39,883 nucleotides of DNA from Flavobacteriales bacterium. GTDB taxonomy: Bacteria; Bacteroidota; Bacteroidia; Flavobacteriales_D; Crocinitomicaceae. A program made the position numbers and the translations under genes. Shown here in pieces: positions 33,062 to 39,883 of this stretch; the stretch's first letter is position 1, and every line of letters starts with the position of its first letter. Where the stretch lies: contig CANHMH010000008.1 in assembly GCA_947461635.1 (NCBI GenBank), positions 1 through 39,883 of the forward strand. The letters run 5' to 3'. The notes under the pieces were generated by a model that worked only from the letters and a program-made list of their open reading frames with translations, was not told the origin of the DNA and ran no database searches.

Positions 33062-33784
33062 TTAATTGATTTTCAAATAAACACCTAATGTCATCTGTTT
33101 GTTGTTCAAAGAAAAAATTGAATTTCCGACATTTTGAATCCACTCCTTCCATGCGCCGAATTCATATCCATTACTTAGGTCTCTTTGACCCTCATAATAA
33201 GAGATTTTACATCCAAAGCGTTTGGTGAAATTAAAAGAAGCATATGCGAAATAACCGTAGTCGAGCTTTGAATTTGTATTTTCACTTACCACTGTACCTA
33301 AATCTGTGCTATTCGATGCGAATGCTGCGATGGATGAATAATCGGTTGTCATGCTTCCTGCTACTCTGTAGCGACACTCAATCCCACCACCTACATGCAA
33401 CTTCCAGGCATTCAGTTGGAGTCCGACTGGCAATGAGATCATATCAGCTGTCGTCAATTTGTCACTTGTATAGGTTGCTTGCAAACTTCCGTCTGTATTA
33501 TAAGCATTTTGAGAAGTAACATAACGCCCATTGGTTTTCACGTATCCCAAACCGGAAAACACAGTAGCGAATTTCAACACCGTGTAACTTAATTCTACTC
33601 CACCACTTGCGGCAAACTTCCAATAAACTTTTGGGTCCAATTCATTTTGTTGAACTAAGTTTGTTACCGCGGATACATCTTGTTTATTCAACCCTGTCTC
33701 CGCGTGAAGTGTCCATTTCCATTGCGCATTCGATTGAAATCCAATAAGAAAAAAGGCACCGAAAAGTAATATAAATCGACTCAT
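33062..33784 (-). CDS. Outer membrane beta-barrel protein
   Basis: The 240-residue protein has a signal peptide (MSRFILLFGAFFLIGFQSNAQ) and then alternating amphipathic strands with aromatic ends (WKFAASGGVELSYTVL, ISLPVGLQLNAWKLHVGGG, YGYFAYASFNFTKRFGCKISYYEG), ending in MTLGVYLKIN. This resembles the small Bacteroidota PorT/OMP_b-brl type barrels; the exact role is unknown. It follows pruA by one base, so translation is probably coupled. Confidence 0.8.
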   Translation of the reverse strand: MSRFILLFGAFFLIGFQSNAQWKWTLHAETGLNKQDVSAVTNLVQQNELDPKVYWKFAASGGVELSYTVLKFATVFSGLGYVKTNGRYVTSQNAYNTDGSLQATYTSDKLTTADMISLPVGLQLNAWKLHVGGGIECRYRVAGSMTTDYSSIAAFASNSTDLGTVVSENTNSKLDYGYFAYASFNFTKRFGCKISYYEGQRDLSNGYEFGAWKEWIQNVGNSIFSLNNKQMTLGVYLKIN

Positions 33785-33785
33785 A

Positions 33786-35414
33786 TTATCCTAAAAATGG
33801 GTATTTATAATCCGTTGGCGGAACAAATGTTTCTTTAATTGTTCTCGCAGAAGACCAACGTAAAAGGTTCATCGCTGCTCCTGCTTTGTCATTTGTTCCA
33901 GAACCTCTAGCACCACCAAATGGTTGTTGTCCAACAACTGCACCTGTTGGTTTGTCATTGATGTAGAAGTTCCCTGCCGCATTCACCAATTTTTTGGTTG
34001 CTAATTGAATAGCATAGCGATCGTTCGAAATAATTGATCCTGTCAAAGCATACTCTGATGTTGAATCTAACATCTCTAACGTTTCTTCAAATTGATTTTC
34101 ATCATATACAAACACCGTTAAGACCGGACCAAAGATTTCTTCACACATTGTGCGGAATTTTGGATTGGAAGTTACGACAGTTGTTGGTTCAATGAAATAT
34201 CCTTTGGATTTATCATAAGATCCTCCAGTAATGATTTCAGCATCACTTTGTCCTTTGCAATAATCGATGAATCCTGCAATTTTATCGAAAGCTCTTTCAT
34301 CAATAACTGCATTGACAAAGTTGCTCGTATCTTCAGGTGTTCCCATTTTGAACGAATTCACTTGTTCTGTGAAGATGCGTTTCACTTCCGGCCAAATGTT
34401 TGAAGGAACATAAGCACGTGATGCTGCGGAACATTTTTGACCTTGGAATTCAAAGGCTCCACGGGACATTGCCGTTGCCACCTCTGCAGCGTTTGCTGAT
34501 TTGTGAACCATGATAAAATCCTTTCCACCTGTTTCTCCAACGATGCGTGGATATGTTCGGTAATTATCTAGGTTAGTACCAATTTCTTTCCAGAGGTGAC
34601 GGAAAACACCCGTTGATCCTGTGAAATGAAGTCCGGCAAAATCTCTGTGTTTGAAGACGATGTCTCCAGCGACTGGACCATCCACAGTTATCATGTTAAT
34701 GACGCCATCTGGAACTCCAGCTGCTTTAAATAAATCCATGATTACTTGAGCAGAATACACTTGTGAATCAGCCGGTTTCCAAACAACAACATTTCCCATC
34801 ATTGCTGGAGCAGCACACAAATTCGCTGCAATGGAAGTAAAGTTGAACGGAGTAATCGCGAAAACGAATCCTTCCAATGGACGGTATTCCAATCGATTCC
34901 ACATCCCTGGCAAGGATTCAGGTTGTTCTTTATAAATCTGCGTCATGTATTGTACATTGAAGCGGAAAAAATCAATCAACTCGCACGCCGCATCAATTTC
35001 TGCTTGCATCACATTTTTCGATTGAGCCAACATTGTTGCTGCATTCATGCGATTACGGAAAGGACCTGCTAATAAATCTGCTGCCTTTAAGAAAATCGCT
35101 GCTCGTTCTTCCCACGGAAGTTCTGCCCATGCTTTCTTTGCTTGTAAAGCGGATTCAATCGCATCAGTTACATGACTTGCATCTCCTAGATTGAAATGTC
35201 CAAGCACGTGTGCGTGGTCATGCGGAGCCGTCATCGCTTTTTTCGTGTTCGTACGAACTTCTTTTCCACCAATATACATTGGAACATCAATTGGAGCTTG
35301 ACTCCACATGCCTTTGTATGTTTGAATTAATGAATTCGTTTCTGCCGTTCCAGGTGCATAAGCTTTCACTGGTTCGTTGATGGCAATTGGGGTTTTAAAA
35401 AAAGCGTTTGACAT
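33786..35414 (-). CDS. pruA: L-glutamate gamma-semialdehyde dehydrogenase (1-pyrroline-5-carboxylate dehydrogenase)
   Basis: PruA oxidises glutamate semialdehyde to glutamate in proline catabolism, using NAD. The 542-residue protein matches the single-domain form that begins near NAFFKTPIAINEPVK. It has VVWKPADSQVYSA (cofactor loop), FTGSTGVF, the catalytic base Glu294 in VGETGGKDF, and the nucleophile Cys328 in FQGQKCSAASR. PFGGARGSGTNDKAG near the C-terminus is typical. A proline dehydrogenase gene (putA/prodh) is not in the window. It leads an operon with a beta-barrel protein and DUF2141. Confidence 0.96.
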   Translation of the reverse strand: MSNAFFKTPIAINEPVKAYAPGTAETNSLIQTYKGMWSQAPIDVPMYIGGKEVRTNTKKAMTAPHDHAHVLGHFNLGDASHVTDAIESALQAKKAWAELPWEERAAIFLKAADLLAGPFRNRMNAATMLAQSKNVMQAEIDAACELIDFFRFNVQYMTQIYKEQPESLPGMWNRLEYRPLEGFVFAITPFNFTSIAANLCAAPAMMGNVVVWKPADSQVYSAQVIMDLFKAAGVPDGVINMITVDGPVAGDIVFKHRDFAGLHFTGSTGVFRHLWKEIGTNLDNYRTYPRIVGETGGKDFIMVHKSANAAEVATAMSRGAFEFQGQKCSAASRAYVPSNIWPEVKRIFTEQVNSFKMGTPEDTSNFVNAVIDERAFDKIAGFIDYCKGQSDAEIITGGSYDKSKGYFIEPTTVVTSNPKFRTMCEEIFGPVLTVFVYDENQFEETLEMLDSTSEYALTGSIISNDRYAIQLATKKLVNAAGNFYINDKPTGAVVGQQPFGGARGSGTNDKAGAAMNLLRWSSARTIKETFVPPTDYKYPFLG

Positions 35415-35431
35415 AACTATTGAATTTTCAA

Positions 35432-35439
35432 CAAAGATA
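35432..35439 (-). promoter_or_regulatory. Candidate -7 box for pruA (TATCTTTG)
   Basis: Exact TAnnTTTG on the minus strand, 17 bases upstream of the pruA ATG. The -33 region (GTTC on the minus strand, around 35457-35460) is a poor match. Confidence 0.45.
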
Positions 35440-35511
35440 ATAGAATAGTTATTCGTGAACGTATCTCTTGATACGAAGGAAGGATTTCCGTACGAATCGC
35501 GAAATAAATAC

Positions 35512-35519
35512 TACCTTTG
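35512..35519 (+). promoter_or_regulatory. Candidate -7 box for recF (TACCTTTG)
   Basis: Exact TAnnTTTG ending six bases before ATG 35526. It overlaps the alternative TTG codon at 35517, supporting ATG 35526 as the true start. A weak TTTC at 35485-35488 with a 23-base spacer is the only -33 candidate. Confidence 0.4.
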
Positions 35520-35525
35520 ACACAC

Positions 35526-36635
35526 ATGTTTTTAGCCCAATTACACCTGATAAATTTCAAGAATTACGAAGATGTAGAAGTCGATCTATGTCCAGGAATT
35601 AATGGGCTAGTCGGTCAAAACGGAAGTGGAAAAACGAACATCCTCGATGCGGTATATTACCTCAGCATGTGCAAGTCCTATTTAAATGCGATTGACCGTC
35701 AGAACATTCGTTTCGACCAATCTTTTTTTTCCATTCAAGGTAAATGGAATTTAGACAATCAAGAACAGAATGTTCATTGTGCGTTAAAAAATGGTGGCAA
35801 AAAAACAGTAAAGCTGAATAAAAAGGAATACGAAAAGTTAGCAGATCACATTGGGAAATTCCCAGTGGTTTTTATCTCACCGTATGATGGTGATTTAATT
35901 GCAGACGGATCCGAAATGCGTCGTAAATGGATGGACGGGATTTTATCTCAATTAGACAAAGTTTATTTAGAAGAAATTCAACGATACCATAAAATCCTTG
36001 AACAGCGGAATGCCCTTTTAAAGAACATGTTTGAACACCGACTATTTGACATTGACTCAATTGAAGTATGGAACGAACAATTGATTCCTTGTGGAAATTA
36101 CATCCATCAGAAAAGAGCGGAATTTTTAGCCGAATTCATTCCTGTTTTCAAACGTTTTTACGCTGAAATCGGACTCGACTCGGAAGATGTTGAACTCGAA
36201 TACCGATCTCAACTCAATGAAAAACCTTTCGGGGAATTATTAAAGGACTATGCTAAAAAGGATGCGGCTACACAGTATTCGAATGCCGGCATTCACAAGG
36301 ATGATTTGATTTTCAGCATTAAAAATCATCCAGTAAAAAAGTTTGGTTCACAGGGGCAACAGAAGTCGTTTGTCATCGCACTACGTTTGGCACAATACGA
36401 CTGGATGAAGCAACACAAAGGATTAAAACCCGTTTTATTACTCGATGATATCTTTGACAAGTTAGATAATGACCGCGTGCAACGATTGATTGATTTGGTC
36501 ACTGCTGATTACTTCGGACAAGTAATTGTTACGGATTCGGATCCAGAGCGTATGAAGCAACTTTTTGATTCCATTCAAACAGAAAAACGTCTTTTTCAAG
36601 TGAATGAACAACAACTTTCCTTGATTTTATCCTAA
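35526..36635 (+). CDS. recF: DNA replication and repair protein RecF
   Basis: RecF is an SMC-like ATPase that helps RecO and RecR load RecA at single-strand gaps. ATG 35526 begins MFLAQLHLINFKNY, the family N-terminus; the frame is open from a TTG at 35517 that falls in the -7 box. The 369-residue protein has Walker A GQNGSGKTN (residues 30-38), signature GSQGQQKSFVIAL and Walker B PVLLLDDIFDKLD. DUF721 follows nine bases later, a common arrangement in Bacteroidota. Confidence 0.95.
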   Translation: MFLAQLHLINFKNYEDVEVDLCPGINGLVGQNGSGKTNILDAVYYLSMCKSYLNAIDRQNIRFDQSFFSIQGKWNLDNQEQNVHCALKNGGKKTVKLNKKEYEKLADHIGKFPVVFISPYDGDLIADGSEMRRKWMDGILSQLDKVYLEEIQRYHKILEQRNALLKNMFEHRLFDIDSIEVWNEQLIPCGNYIHQKRAEFLAEFIPVFKRFYAEIGLDSEDVELEYRSQLNEKPFGELLKDYAKKDAATQYSNAGIHKDDLIFSIKNHPVKKFGSQGQQKSFVIALRLAQYDWMKQHKGLKPVLLLDDIFDKLDNDRVQRLIDLVTADYFGQVIVTDSDPERMKQLFDSIQTEKRLFQVNEQQLSLILS

Positions 36636-36644
36636 CTTTAATCC

Positions 36645-36950
36645 ATGCGCGAAGACAACAGACGAAGTTCAGATGAAGAACCATTAAAAGACCTCATCGA
36701 TAAATTCTTAAAAGCCTATTCTTTAGAAGGTAAAATGAAGGAATATGATATCATTGCTGCTTGGCCAGAGTTGATGGGTCCTGCTGTCGCGCATCGCACG
36801 AAAGAAATACACATCAAACATCAAACCTTGTATTTAAAAATTGACTCTTCTGTAATGAGAGAAGAATTATTAAATGGCAAGCAAATCATTATTGAGCGCG
36901 TGAATAAAGAAGCGAAATGTCAATTAATCAATGACATTTGGTTTTCCTAA
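36645..36950 (+). CDS. DUF721 domain protein
   Basis: The 101-residue basic/acidic soluble protein has the DUF721 (DciA-related) fold: LKDLIDKFLKAYSLEGK, IIAAWPELMGPAVAHRTKEIHIK and LYLKIDSSVMREELL. DciA-type proteins help load replicative helicase in bacteria lacking DnaC; whether this short Bacteroidota form does so is unproven. It is paired with recF. Its stop TAA touches the convergent hydrolase stop with no spacer. Confidence 0.9.
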   Translation: MREDNRRSSDEEPLKDLIDKFLKAYSLEGKMKEYDIIAAWPELMGPAVAHRTKEIHIKHQTLYLKIDSSVMREELLNGKQIIIERVNKEAKCQLINDIWFS

Positions 36951-37643
36951 TTACTTCAGATCCGCTTTACTAAATTGGAATAACCAATTGTAAAGTTCAT
37001 CAGTGCGGAATGCTTTTTCTAAATCACCATGACTCGCTCCTTGACGCACCGTGTATTTCAGATTAGTACCACCATTACACGCCTTGATGGATTTCACCAT
37101 TTTTTCAGATTCGCTAATTGGAACAGCGGTATCCAAGTTTCCATGTTGAATCCAAACTGGAATTGTTGAAAGGTTACAGCCATTTTTTGGATTACCTCCA
37201 CCACACAATGCTACAGCTGCAGTGACAATCTCTGGGTATTCACCGGCAAAATTCAAGGTTCCATATCCACCTAAACTCATTCCCGTCACGTAGACACGAT
37301 TGGTATCCGTATCAAATTGTTTCTGAACGAAGCGAAGAACGGATAAAATTTTAGCGGGTTCCCAAGATTTTCCTGCGGCAACTTGAGGTGCAATAACGAT
37401 TGCTGGTATTTTTCGTCCTTTTTCAATTTCATGAATGACGCCATATCGCTTAACCAAATCTAAATTATTTCCTGATAGGCTTCTTCCGTGAAGAAAAATC
37501 AACACAGGTGGGTTGTTTTTTAGAATGCTGTCTGCAGGCAAGTGCAATAAAAATGGATAATCAGCTTGATTATGAATGGATTTAAGCTGCGCGGAGAGTT
37601 GCAGAGATAAAAATGTGATGCAAAAGAGGAGAATTTTTTTCAT
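36951..37643 (-). CDS. Exported alpha/beta hydrolase (prolyl oligopeptidase/esterase-like)
   Basis: ATG 37643 is chosen over 37649 because the -7 box at 37647-37654 overlaps the earlier codon. The 230-residue protein has a signal peptide (MKKILLFCITFLSLQLSAQ), an oxyanion strand PVLIFLHGRSLSG, the nucleophile motif GMSLGGYG, an acid candidate in HGNLDTAVPISES and a histidine in GASHGDLEKAF. It is similar to carbohydrate-esterase or dienelactone-hydrolase-like secreted enzymes; substrate unknown. Confidence 0.87.
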   Translation of the reverse strand: MKKILLFCITFLSLQLSAQLKSIHNQADYPFLLHLPADSILKNNPPVLIFLHGRSLSGNNLDLVKRYGVIHEIEKGRKIPAIVIAPQVAAGKSWEPAKILSVLRFVQKQFDTDTNRVYVTGMSLGGYGTLNFAGEYPEIVTAAVALCGGGNPKNGCNLSTIPVWIQHGNLDTAVPISESEKMVKSIKACNGGTNLKYTVRQGASHGDLEKAFRTDELYNWLFQFSKADLK

Positions 37644-37646
37644 ACA

Positions 37647-37677
37647 CAAATTTAAAGGAACGTGATTGATCCGCCAA
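37647..37677 (-). promoter_or_regulatory. Promoter of the exported hydrolase (TTG-N20-TAAATTTG)
   Basis: On the minus strand TTG (37675-37677) and TAAATTTG (37647-37654) are exact elements with a 20-base spacer. The -7 box ends three bases before ATG 37643, predicting a leaderless or near-leaderless mRNA. Confidence 0.6.
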
Positions 37678-37729
37678 GTTGATTTTTCAACACTATAAAT
37701 CTTGGTTATTCACAAGTTATGAACAAGTT

Positions 37730-38371
37730 TTACGAGTCGAATCTTGATTTTTTCATCAAGGGGACACTCCATCCGATTGCAACACCTAGCCCATAATTAA
37801 ATTCAAGAAATCCCGCTTTTCGTGTTTCAACAAATGCTTTTGTAAAAAAGCGGTCCGCAAACCAATACGAACAGCGCACCCCGGCTGAAGCCGAATATAG
37901 AAGGTAGTTCTTTCCTACGTCTGAATTAGCTGGAACGAAATCAAAGCCAAGAACATTCACATACGGAGAAATATCCCAACGATATGAAATTGGGATGTGG
38001 TAACTTATTCCATCTGGGATAGCCATAATCATTAATCCGAAAAGGATTGACGTTCCGATACCCTTTGGCGTCCATGAATTATTAATTGCCCAACCCATAA
38101 ATGCTGGACCACCAATTAAACCCATCGAACCATGCAGCTGAACAATGCTATCCATACGTGCTTGAACTTCGAAGTTCCAATTAAGTGTCCATTTTGGACG
38201 GAATTGATATTCACTCGTCCAACCATAACTTTTATAAGTGGTTTTCCCTGCAAATCCCATTGAACACTTTGGGTAATGTTGCCATTTCGAGGCCTCCATT
38301 TGACAATTACTTGAAAATGAAAATCCAAGATTGAAAAAAAAAGTGAAAAGTAACAAGCGAAATAAATGCAT
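37730..38371 (-). CDS. Hypothetical membrane or outer-membrane protein
   Basis: I do not recognise the family. The 213-residue protein has a hydrophobic N-terminus (MHLFRLLLFTFFFNLGFSFS) that looks like a signal peptide, then Gly- and aromatic-rich stretches with beta-strand alternation (WTLNWNFEVQARM, YHIPISYRWDISPYVNVLG, LLYSASAGVRCSYWF, FNYGLGVAIGWSVP). A small outer-membrane barrel is the simplest reading. It lies two bases after the DUF3078 gene and is probably co-transcribed with it. Confidence 0.65.
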   Translation of the reverse strand: MHLFRLLLFTFFFNLGFSFSSNCQMEASKWQHYPKCSMGFAGKTTYKSYGWTSEYQFRPKWTLNWNFEVQARMDSIVQLHGSMGLIGGPAFMGWAINNSWTPKGIGTSILFGLMIMAIPDGISYHIPISYRWDISPYVNVLGFDFVPANSDVGKNYLLYSASAGVRCSYWFADRFFTKAFVETRKAGFLEFNYGLGVAIGWSVPLMKKSRFDS

Positions 38372-38373
38372 GT

Positions 38374-39273
38374 TTAATGATTTTCAAGTTTGTAAGATAT
38401 TCCTATTCCGAGTACTGATTTGAATTGTGTTCGCGGACCAAAACCCCCATAAATATCTCGGATTTTTATGTCGTCATCATAGACTAAATTCCATTGCGCT
38501 GTAGCTGAAAAAAGGGAGTTTACGCGAAAAAGAAAGAGCAATTCTGCATTTACATCGATGTTTTGCGGATTATTTAAGTAATTACTAAATAATTCTAATT
38601 TTGACTTCATTTCGATGTTCTTCGCTAAATTTCGGTTCCATTTCATTTTTAAAAATGCTCCATATTCTTGACGGAAGCGGGCTCCTTTTTCCACACCAAA
38701 AGCACCGGCAGCGGAAAGGGAATCATCTAAGACAAACGTTGACTTGAAGGCAATGGAAGAAAAGAAAATGGAAAATTGATCTCCTTTACGTAAATCTGTC
38801 CCGAGTGCCAAATTTAAATATCCCGGAGCCATAAAAGTTGATACAACCACAGAGTCATTCGGATAGGAGAAGCCATTCACCATCTGCGTTTTAAATCCCG
38901 CAGCAATTGTCAAAAAGAAGTCCTTCGATAAGAGCATTCCAAAAGTACTTGCCAAATCGAGTCTGTCATCTGTTTTTTGAAGCCCAACACCTGAAATGTT
39001 ATCCAAATATTTGATGCCACCTAACGCAAAACTTGCATCATTGGTCCATTTGACATTGTTTTTCGTGTAATACGCACTTGCACCGATTGAACCAATCATA
39101 GAAATATTGTTTCGTCCACCAGCGTTCCAATTCACAAATGATGACTGCGTACCACTCAACGAATAAAGGGATTTTAATTTCCAGGATTTTAAAGAATCCA
39201 CCTTCACTTGAGCGAAATTCATCGTCCAAGAAAGCAGAAAAACAGAGAGAATGTATGTATTTTTGGGTCGCAT
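38374..39273 (-). CDS. DUF3078 family exported protein
   Basis: The frame is open to 39309, but ATG 39273 gives the signal peptide MRPKNTYILSVFLLSWTMNFAQ and avoids overlap with the divergent gene at 39296. The 299-residue protein matches the Bacteroidota DUF3078 pattern: LYSLSGTQSSFVNWNAGGRNN near the N-terminus, WTNDASFALGGIKYL and DLASTFGMLLSKDFFLT. The rest is beta-strand rich and ends GIGISYKLENH, suggesting an outer-membrane barrel. Function unknown. Confidence 0.86.
   Translation of the reverse strand: MRPKNTYILSVFLLSWTMNFAQVKVDSLKSWKLKSLYSLSGTQSSFVNWNAGGRNNISMIGSIGASAYYTKNNVKWTNDASFALGGIKYLDNISGVGLQKTDDRLDLASTFGMLLSKDFFLTIAAGFKTQMVNGFSYPNDSVVVSTFMAPGYLNLALGTDLRKGDQFSIFFSSIAFKSTFVLDDSLSAAGAFGVEKGARFRQEYGAFLKMKWNRNLAKNIEMKSKLELFSNYLNNPQNIDVNAELLFLFRVNSLFSATAQWNLVYDDDIKIRDIYGGFGPRTQFKSVLGIGISYKLENH
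39258..39265 (+). promoter_or_regulatory. Candidate -7 box for the DUF3089 gene (TATTTTTG)
   Basis: Exact TAnnTTTG lying inside the first codons of the divergent DUF3078 gene, 30 bases before ATG 39296. No TTG 17-23 bases upstream. Confidence 0.38.
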
Positions 39274-39287
39274 TGTCTTATCAAGCA

Positions 39288-39295
39288 CAAAATTA
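39288..39295 (-). promoter_or_regulatory. Candidate -7 box for DUF3078 (TAATTTTG)
   Basis: Exact TAnnTTTG on the minus strand, 14 bases upstream of the DUF3078 ATG at 39273 and immediately next to the divergent ATG at 39296. The -33 element is not evident. Confidence 0.38.
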
Positions 39296-39883
39296 ATGGA
39301 CAAAATCACGTTATCGCTTCTTTTGTTGTGGAATATTTCAACAAGTCATTGTTTTTCACAACAAATCGACTATTCTGCAAAGGAAAATTGGGCCGTATTA
39401 CCGGGGGCCTATCCAAAGGAATTAGCTAGCCAAATTCACGACACGAGTTTATGGTCGTCGGTTGATGTATTTTACGTGTATCCAACTTTAATGCTCGATA
39501 AAAAAGATACGCGTTGGAATATGGATTTAAGCGATCAAGAGCAGCAACAAAAAGTTATTGGAACCGCTGTGAAATACCAAGCAAGCGCTTGGGCAGAAGC
39601 AGGAAGAATGTTCGTCCCATATTACCGACAAGCACACATTCGTTCATACGAATTACTGGAGAAAGGTGGTCGCGAAGCTTTACTTTTAGCTTATGAAGAC
39701 ATCAAAAATGCCTTTCAATATTACCTAGATCATTACAATCATGGACGTCCAATCATTCTTGCCGGACACAGTCAAGGTAGTACACATTTGAGAATGATTC
39801 TTGAAGATTTTTTTGACAACAAAGAACTTCGAGGACAATTAGTTGCAGCATATATTCCTGGAATTGGGATATCCCATAATGAA
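39296..39883 (+). CDS. DUF3089 alpha/beta hydrolase, partial (cut by window end)
   Basis: The frame starts at ATG 39296 and stays open to the last base, giving 196 residues without a stop. It has a signal peptide (MDKITLSLLLLWNISTSHCFSQ) and DUF3089 features: VDVFYVYPTLML, YYRQAHIRSY, YYLDHYNHGRPIILAGHSQGS with the nucleophile serine in GHSQG, and the beginning of YIPGIGI. The family is a lipase/esterase-like alpha/beta hydrolase of unknown substrate. The remaining acid and histidine lie beyond the window. Confidence 0.85.
   Translation, partial: MDKITLSLLLLWNISTSHCFSQQIDYSAKENWAVLPGAYPKELASQIHDTSLWSSVDVFYVYPTLMLDKKDTRWNMDLSDQEQQQKVIGTAVKYQASAWAEAGRMFVPYYRQAHIRSYELLEKGGREALLLAYEDIKNAFQYYLDHYNHGRPIILAGHSQGSTHLRMILEDFFDNKELRGQLVAAYIPGIGISHNE

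Noticed and set aside
37680-37693. GTTGA/TCAAC hairpin as a terminator near the hydrolase and hypothetical genes
   Set aside because: The stem is only five bases and no T tract follows on the strand needed.

Overview
The window looks like chromosomal DNA of a Bacteroidota member, most likely Flavobacteriales and possibly Crocinitomicaceae/Fluviicola-like. The lineage call is an inference. It rests on AT-rich coding DNA, a gliding lipoprotein gene (gldH), many Bacteroidota-type families (DUF3078, DUF3127, DUF2141, DUF6495-like, MbnP), A-rich leaders without Shine-Dalgarno sites, and promoters of the TTG-N17-23-TAnnTTTG type. No rRNA, tRNA, CRISPR array, integrase or transposase was seen. Genes are packed tightly, and no stretch longer than about 250 bases lacks a gene.

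Layout. 1-5577 (+): rsmI, holB, ricT/yaaT, gldH, a DUF6495-like gene, a small lipoprotein, and a degenerate CTP-synthase-like glutaminase protein. 5554-8682 (-): one large UvrD/RecB (AddA-like) helicase-nuclease. 8775-14985 (+): a tight run of MbnP-like lipoprotein, MbnH/MauG-like di-heme peroxidase, a conserved protein with a nucleotidyltransferase-like motif, a WYL regulator, then paaG-like and paaH-like genes. 15050-19468 (+): metK with its own promoter and terminator, then mtnA, an alpha/beta hydrolase and an NAD(P)-binding protein. 19719-20636 (-): an isolated phosphodiester glycosidase lipoprotein. 20814-25056 (+): a TPR-PD40 protein, a MuiA/DUF4139 protein with an inserted carboxypeptidase-regulatory domain, and truA. 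25110-27699 (-): a barrel-less TonB plug protein, fabD and a YwqK/MORN repeat protein. 27806-29106 (+): a flavin reductase-like protein and DUF3127. 29180-30636 (-): a ZIP transporter and a methyltransferase. 30736-32618 (+): a DUF4143 ATPase and coaE. 32615-35414 (-): DUF2141, a beta-barrel protein and pruA. 35526-36950 (+): recF and DUF721. 36951-39273 (-): an esterase-like hydrolase, a membrane-type hypothetical and DUF3078. 39296-end (+): a DUF3089 hydrolase cut by the window edge.

Most genes are housekeeping: rRNA modification, replication and recombination, SAM synthesis and methionine salvage, CoA and fatty acid synthesis, proline catabolism. The accessory interest lies in four places: the MbnP/MbnH metal-redox operon with its WYL regulator; proteins that seem to have lost or gained domains (glutaminase without catalytic residues, plug without barrel, MuiA with an insert, PD40 without OmpA); an SSB-like acidic tail on the DUF3127 protein; and several promoter -7 boxes that sit almost against start codons, suggesting leaderless or very short-leader mRNAs. 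No wholly new multi-gene system could be demonstrated from sequence alone.
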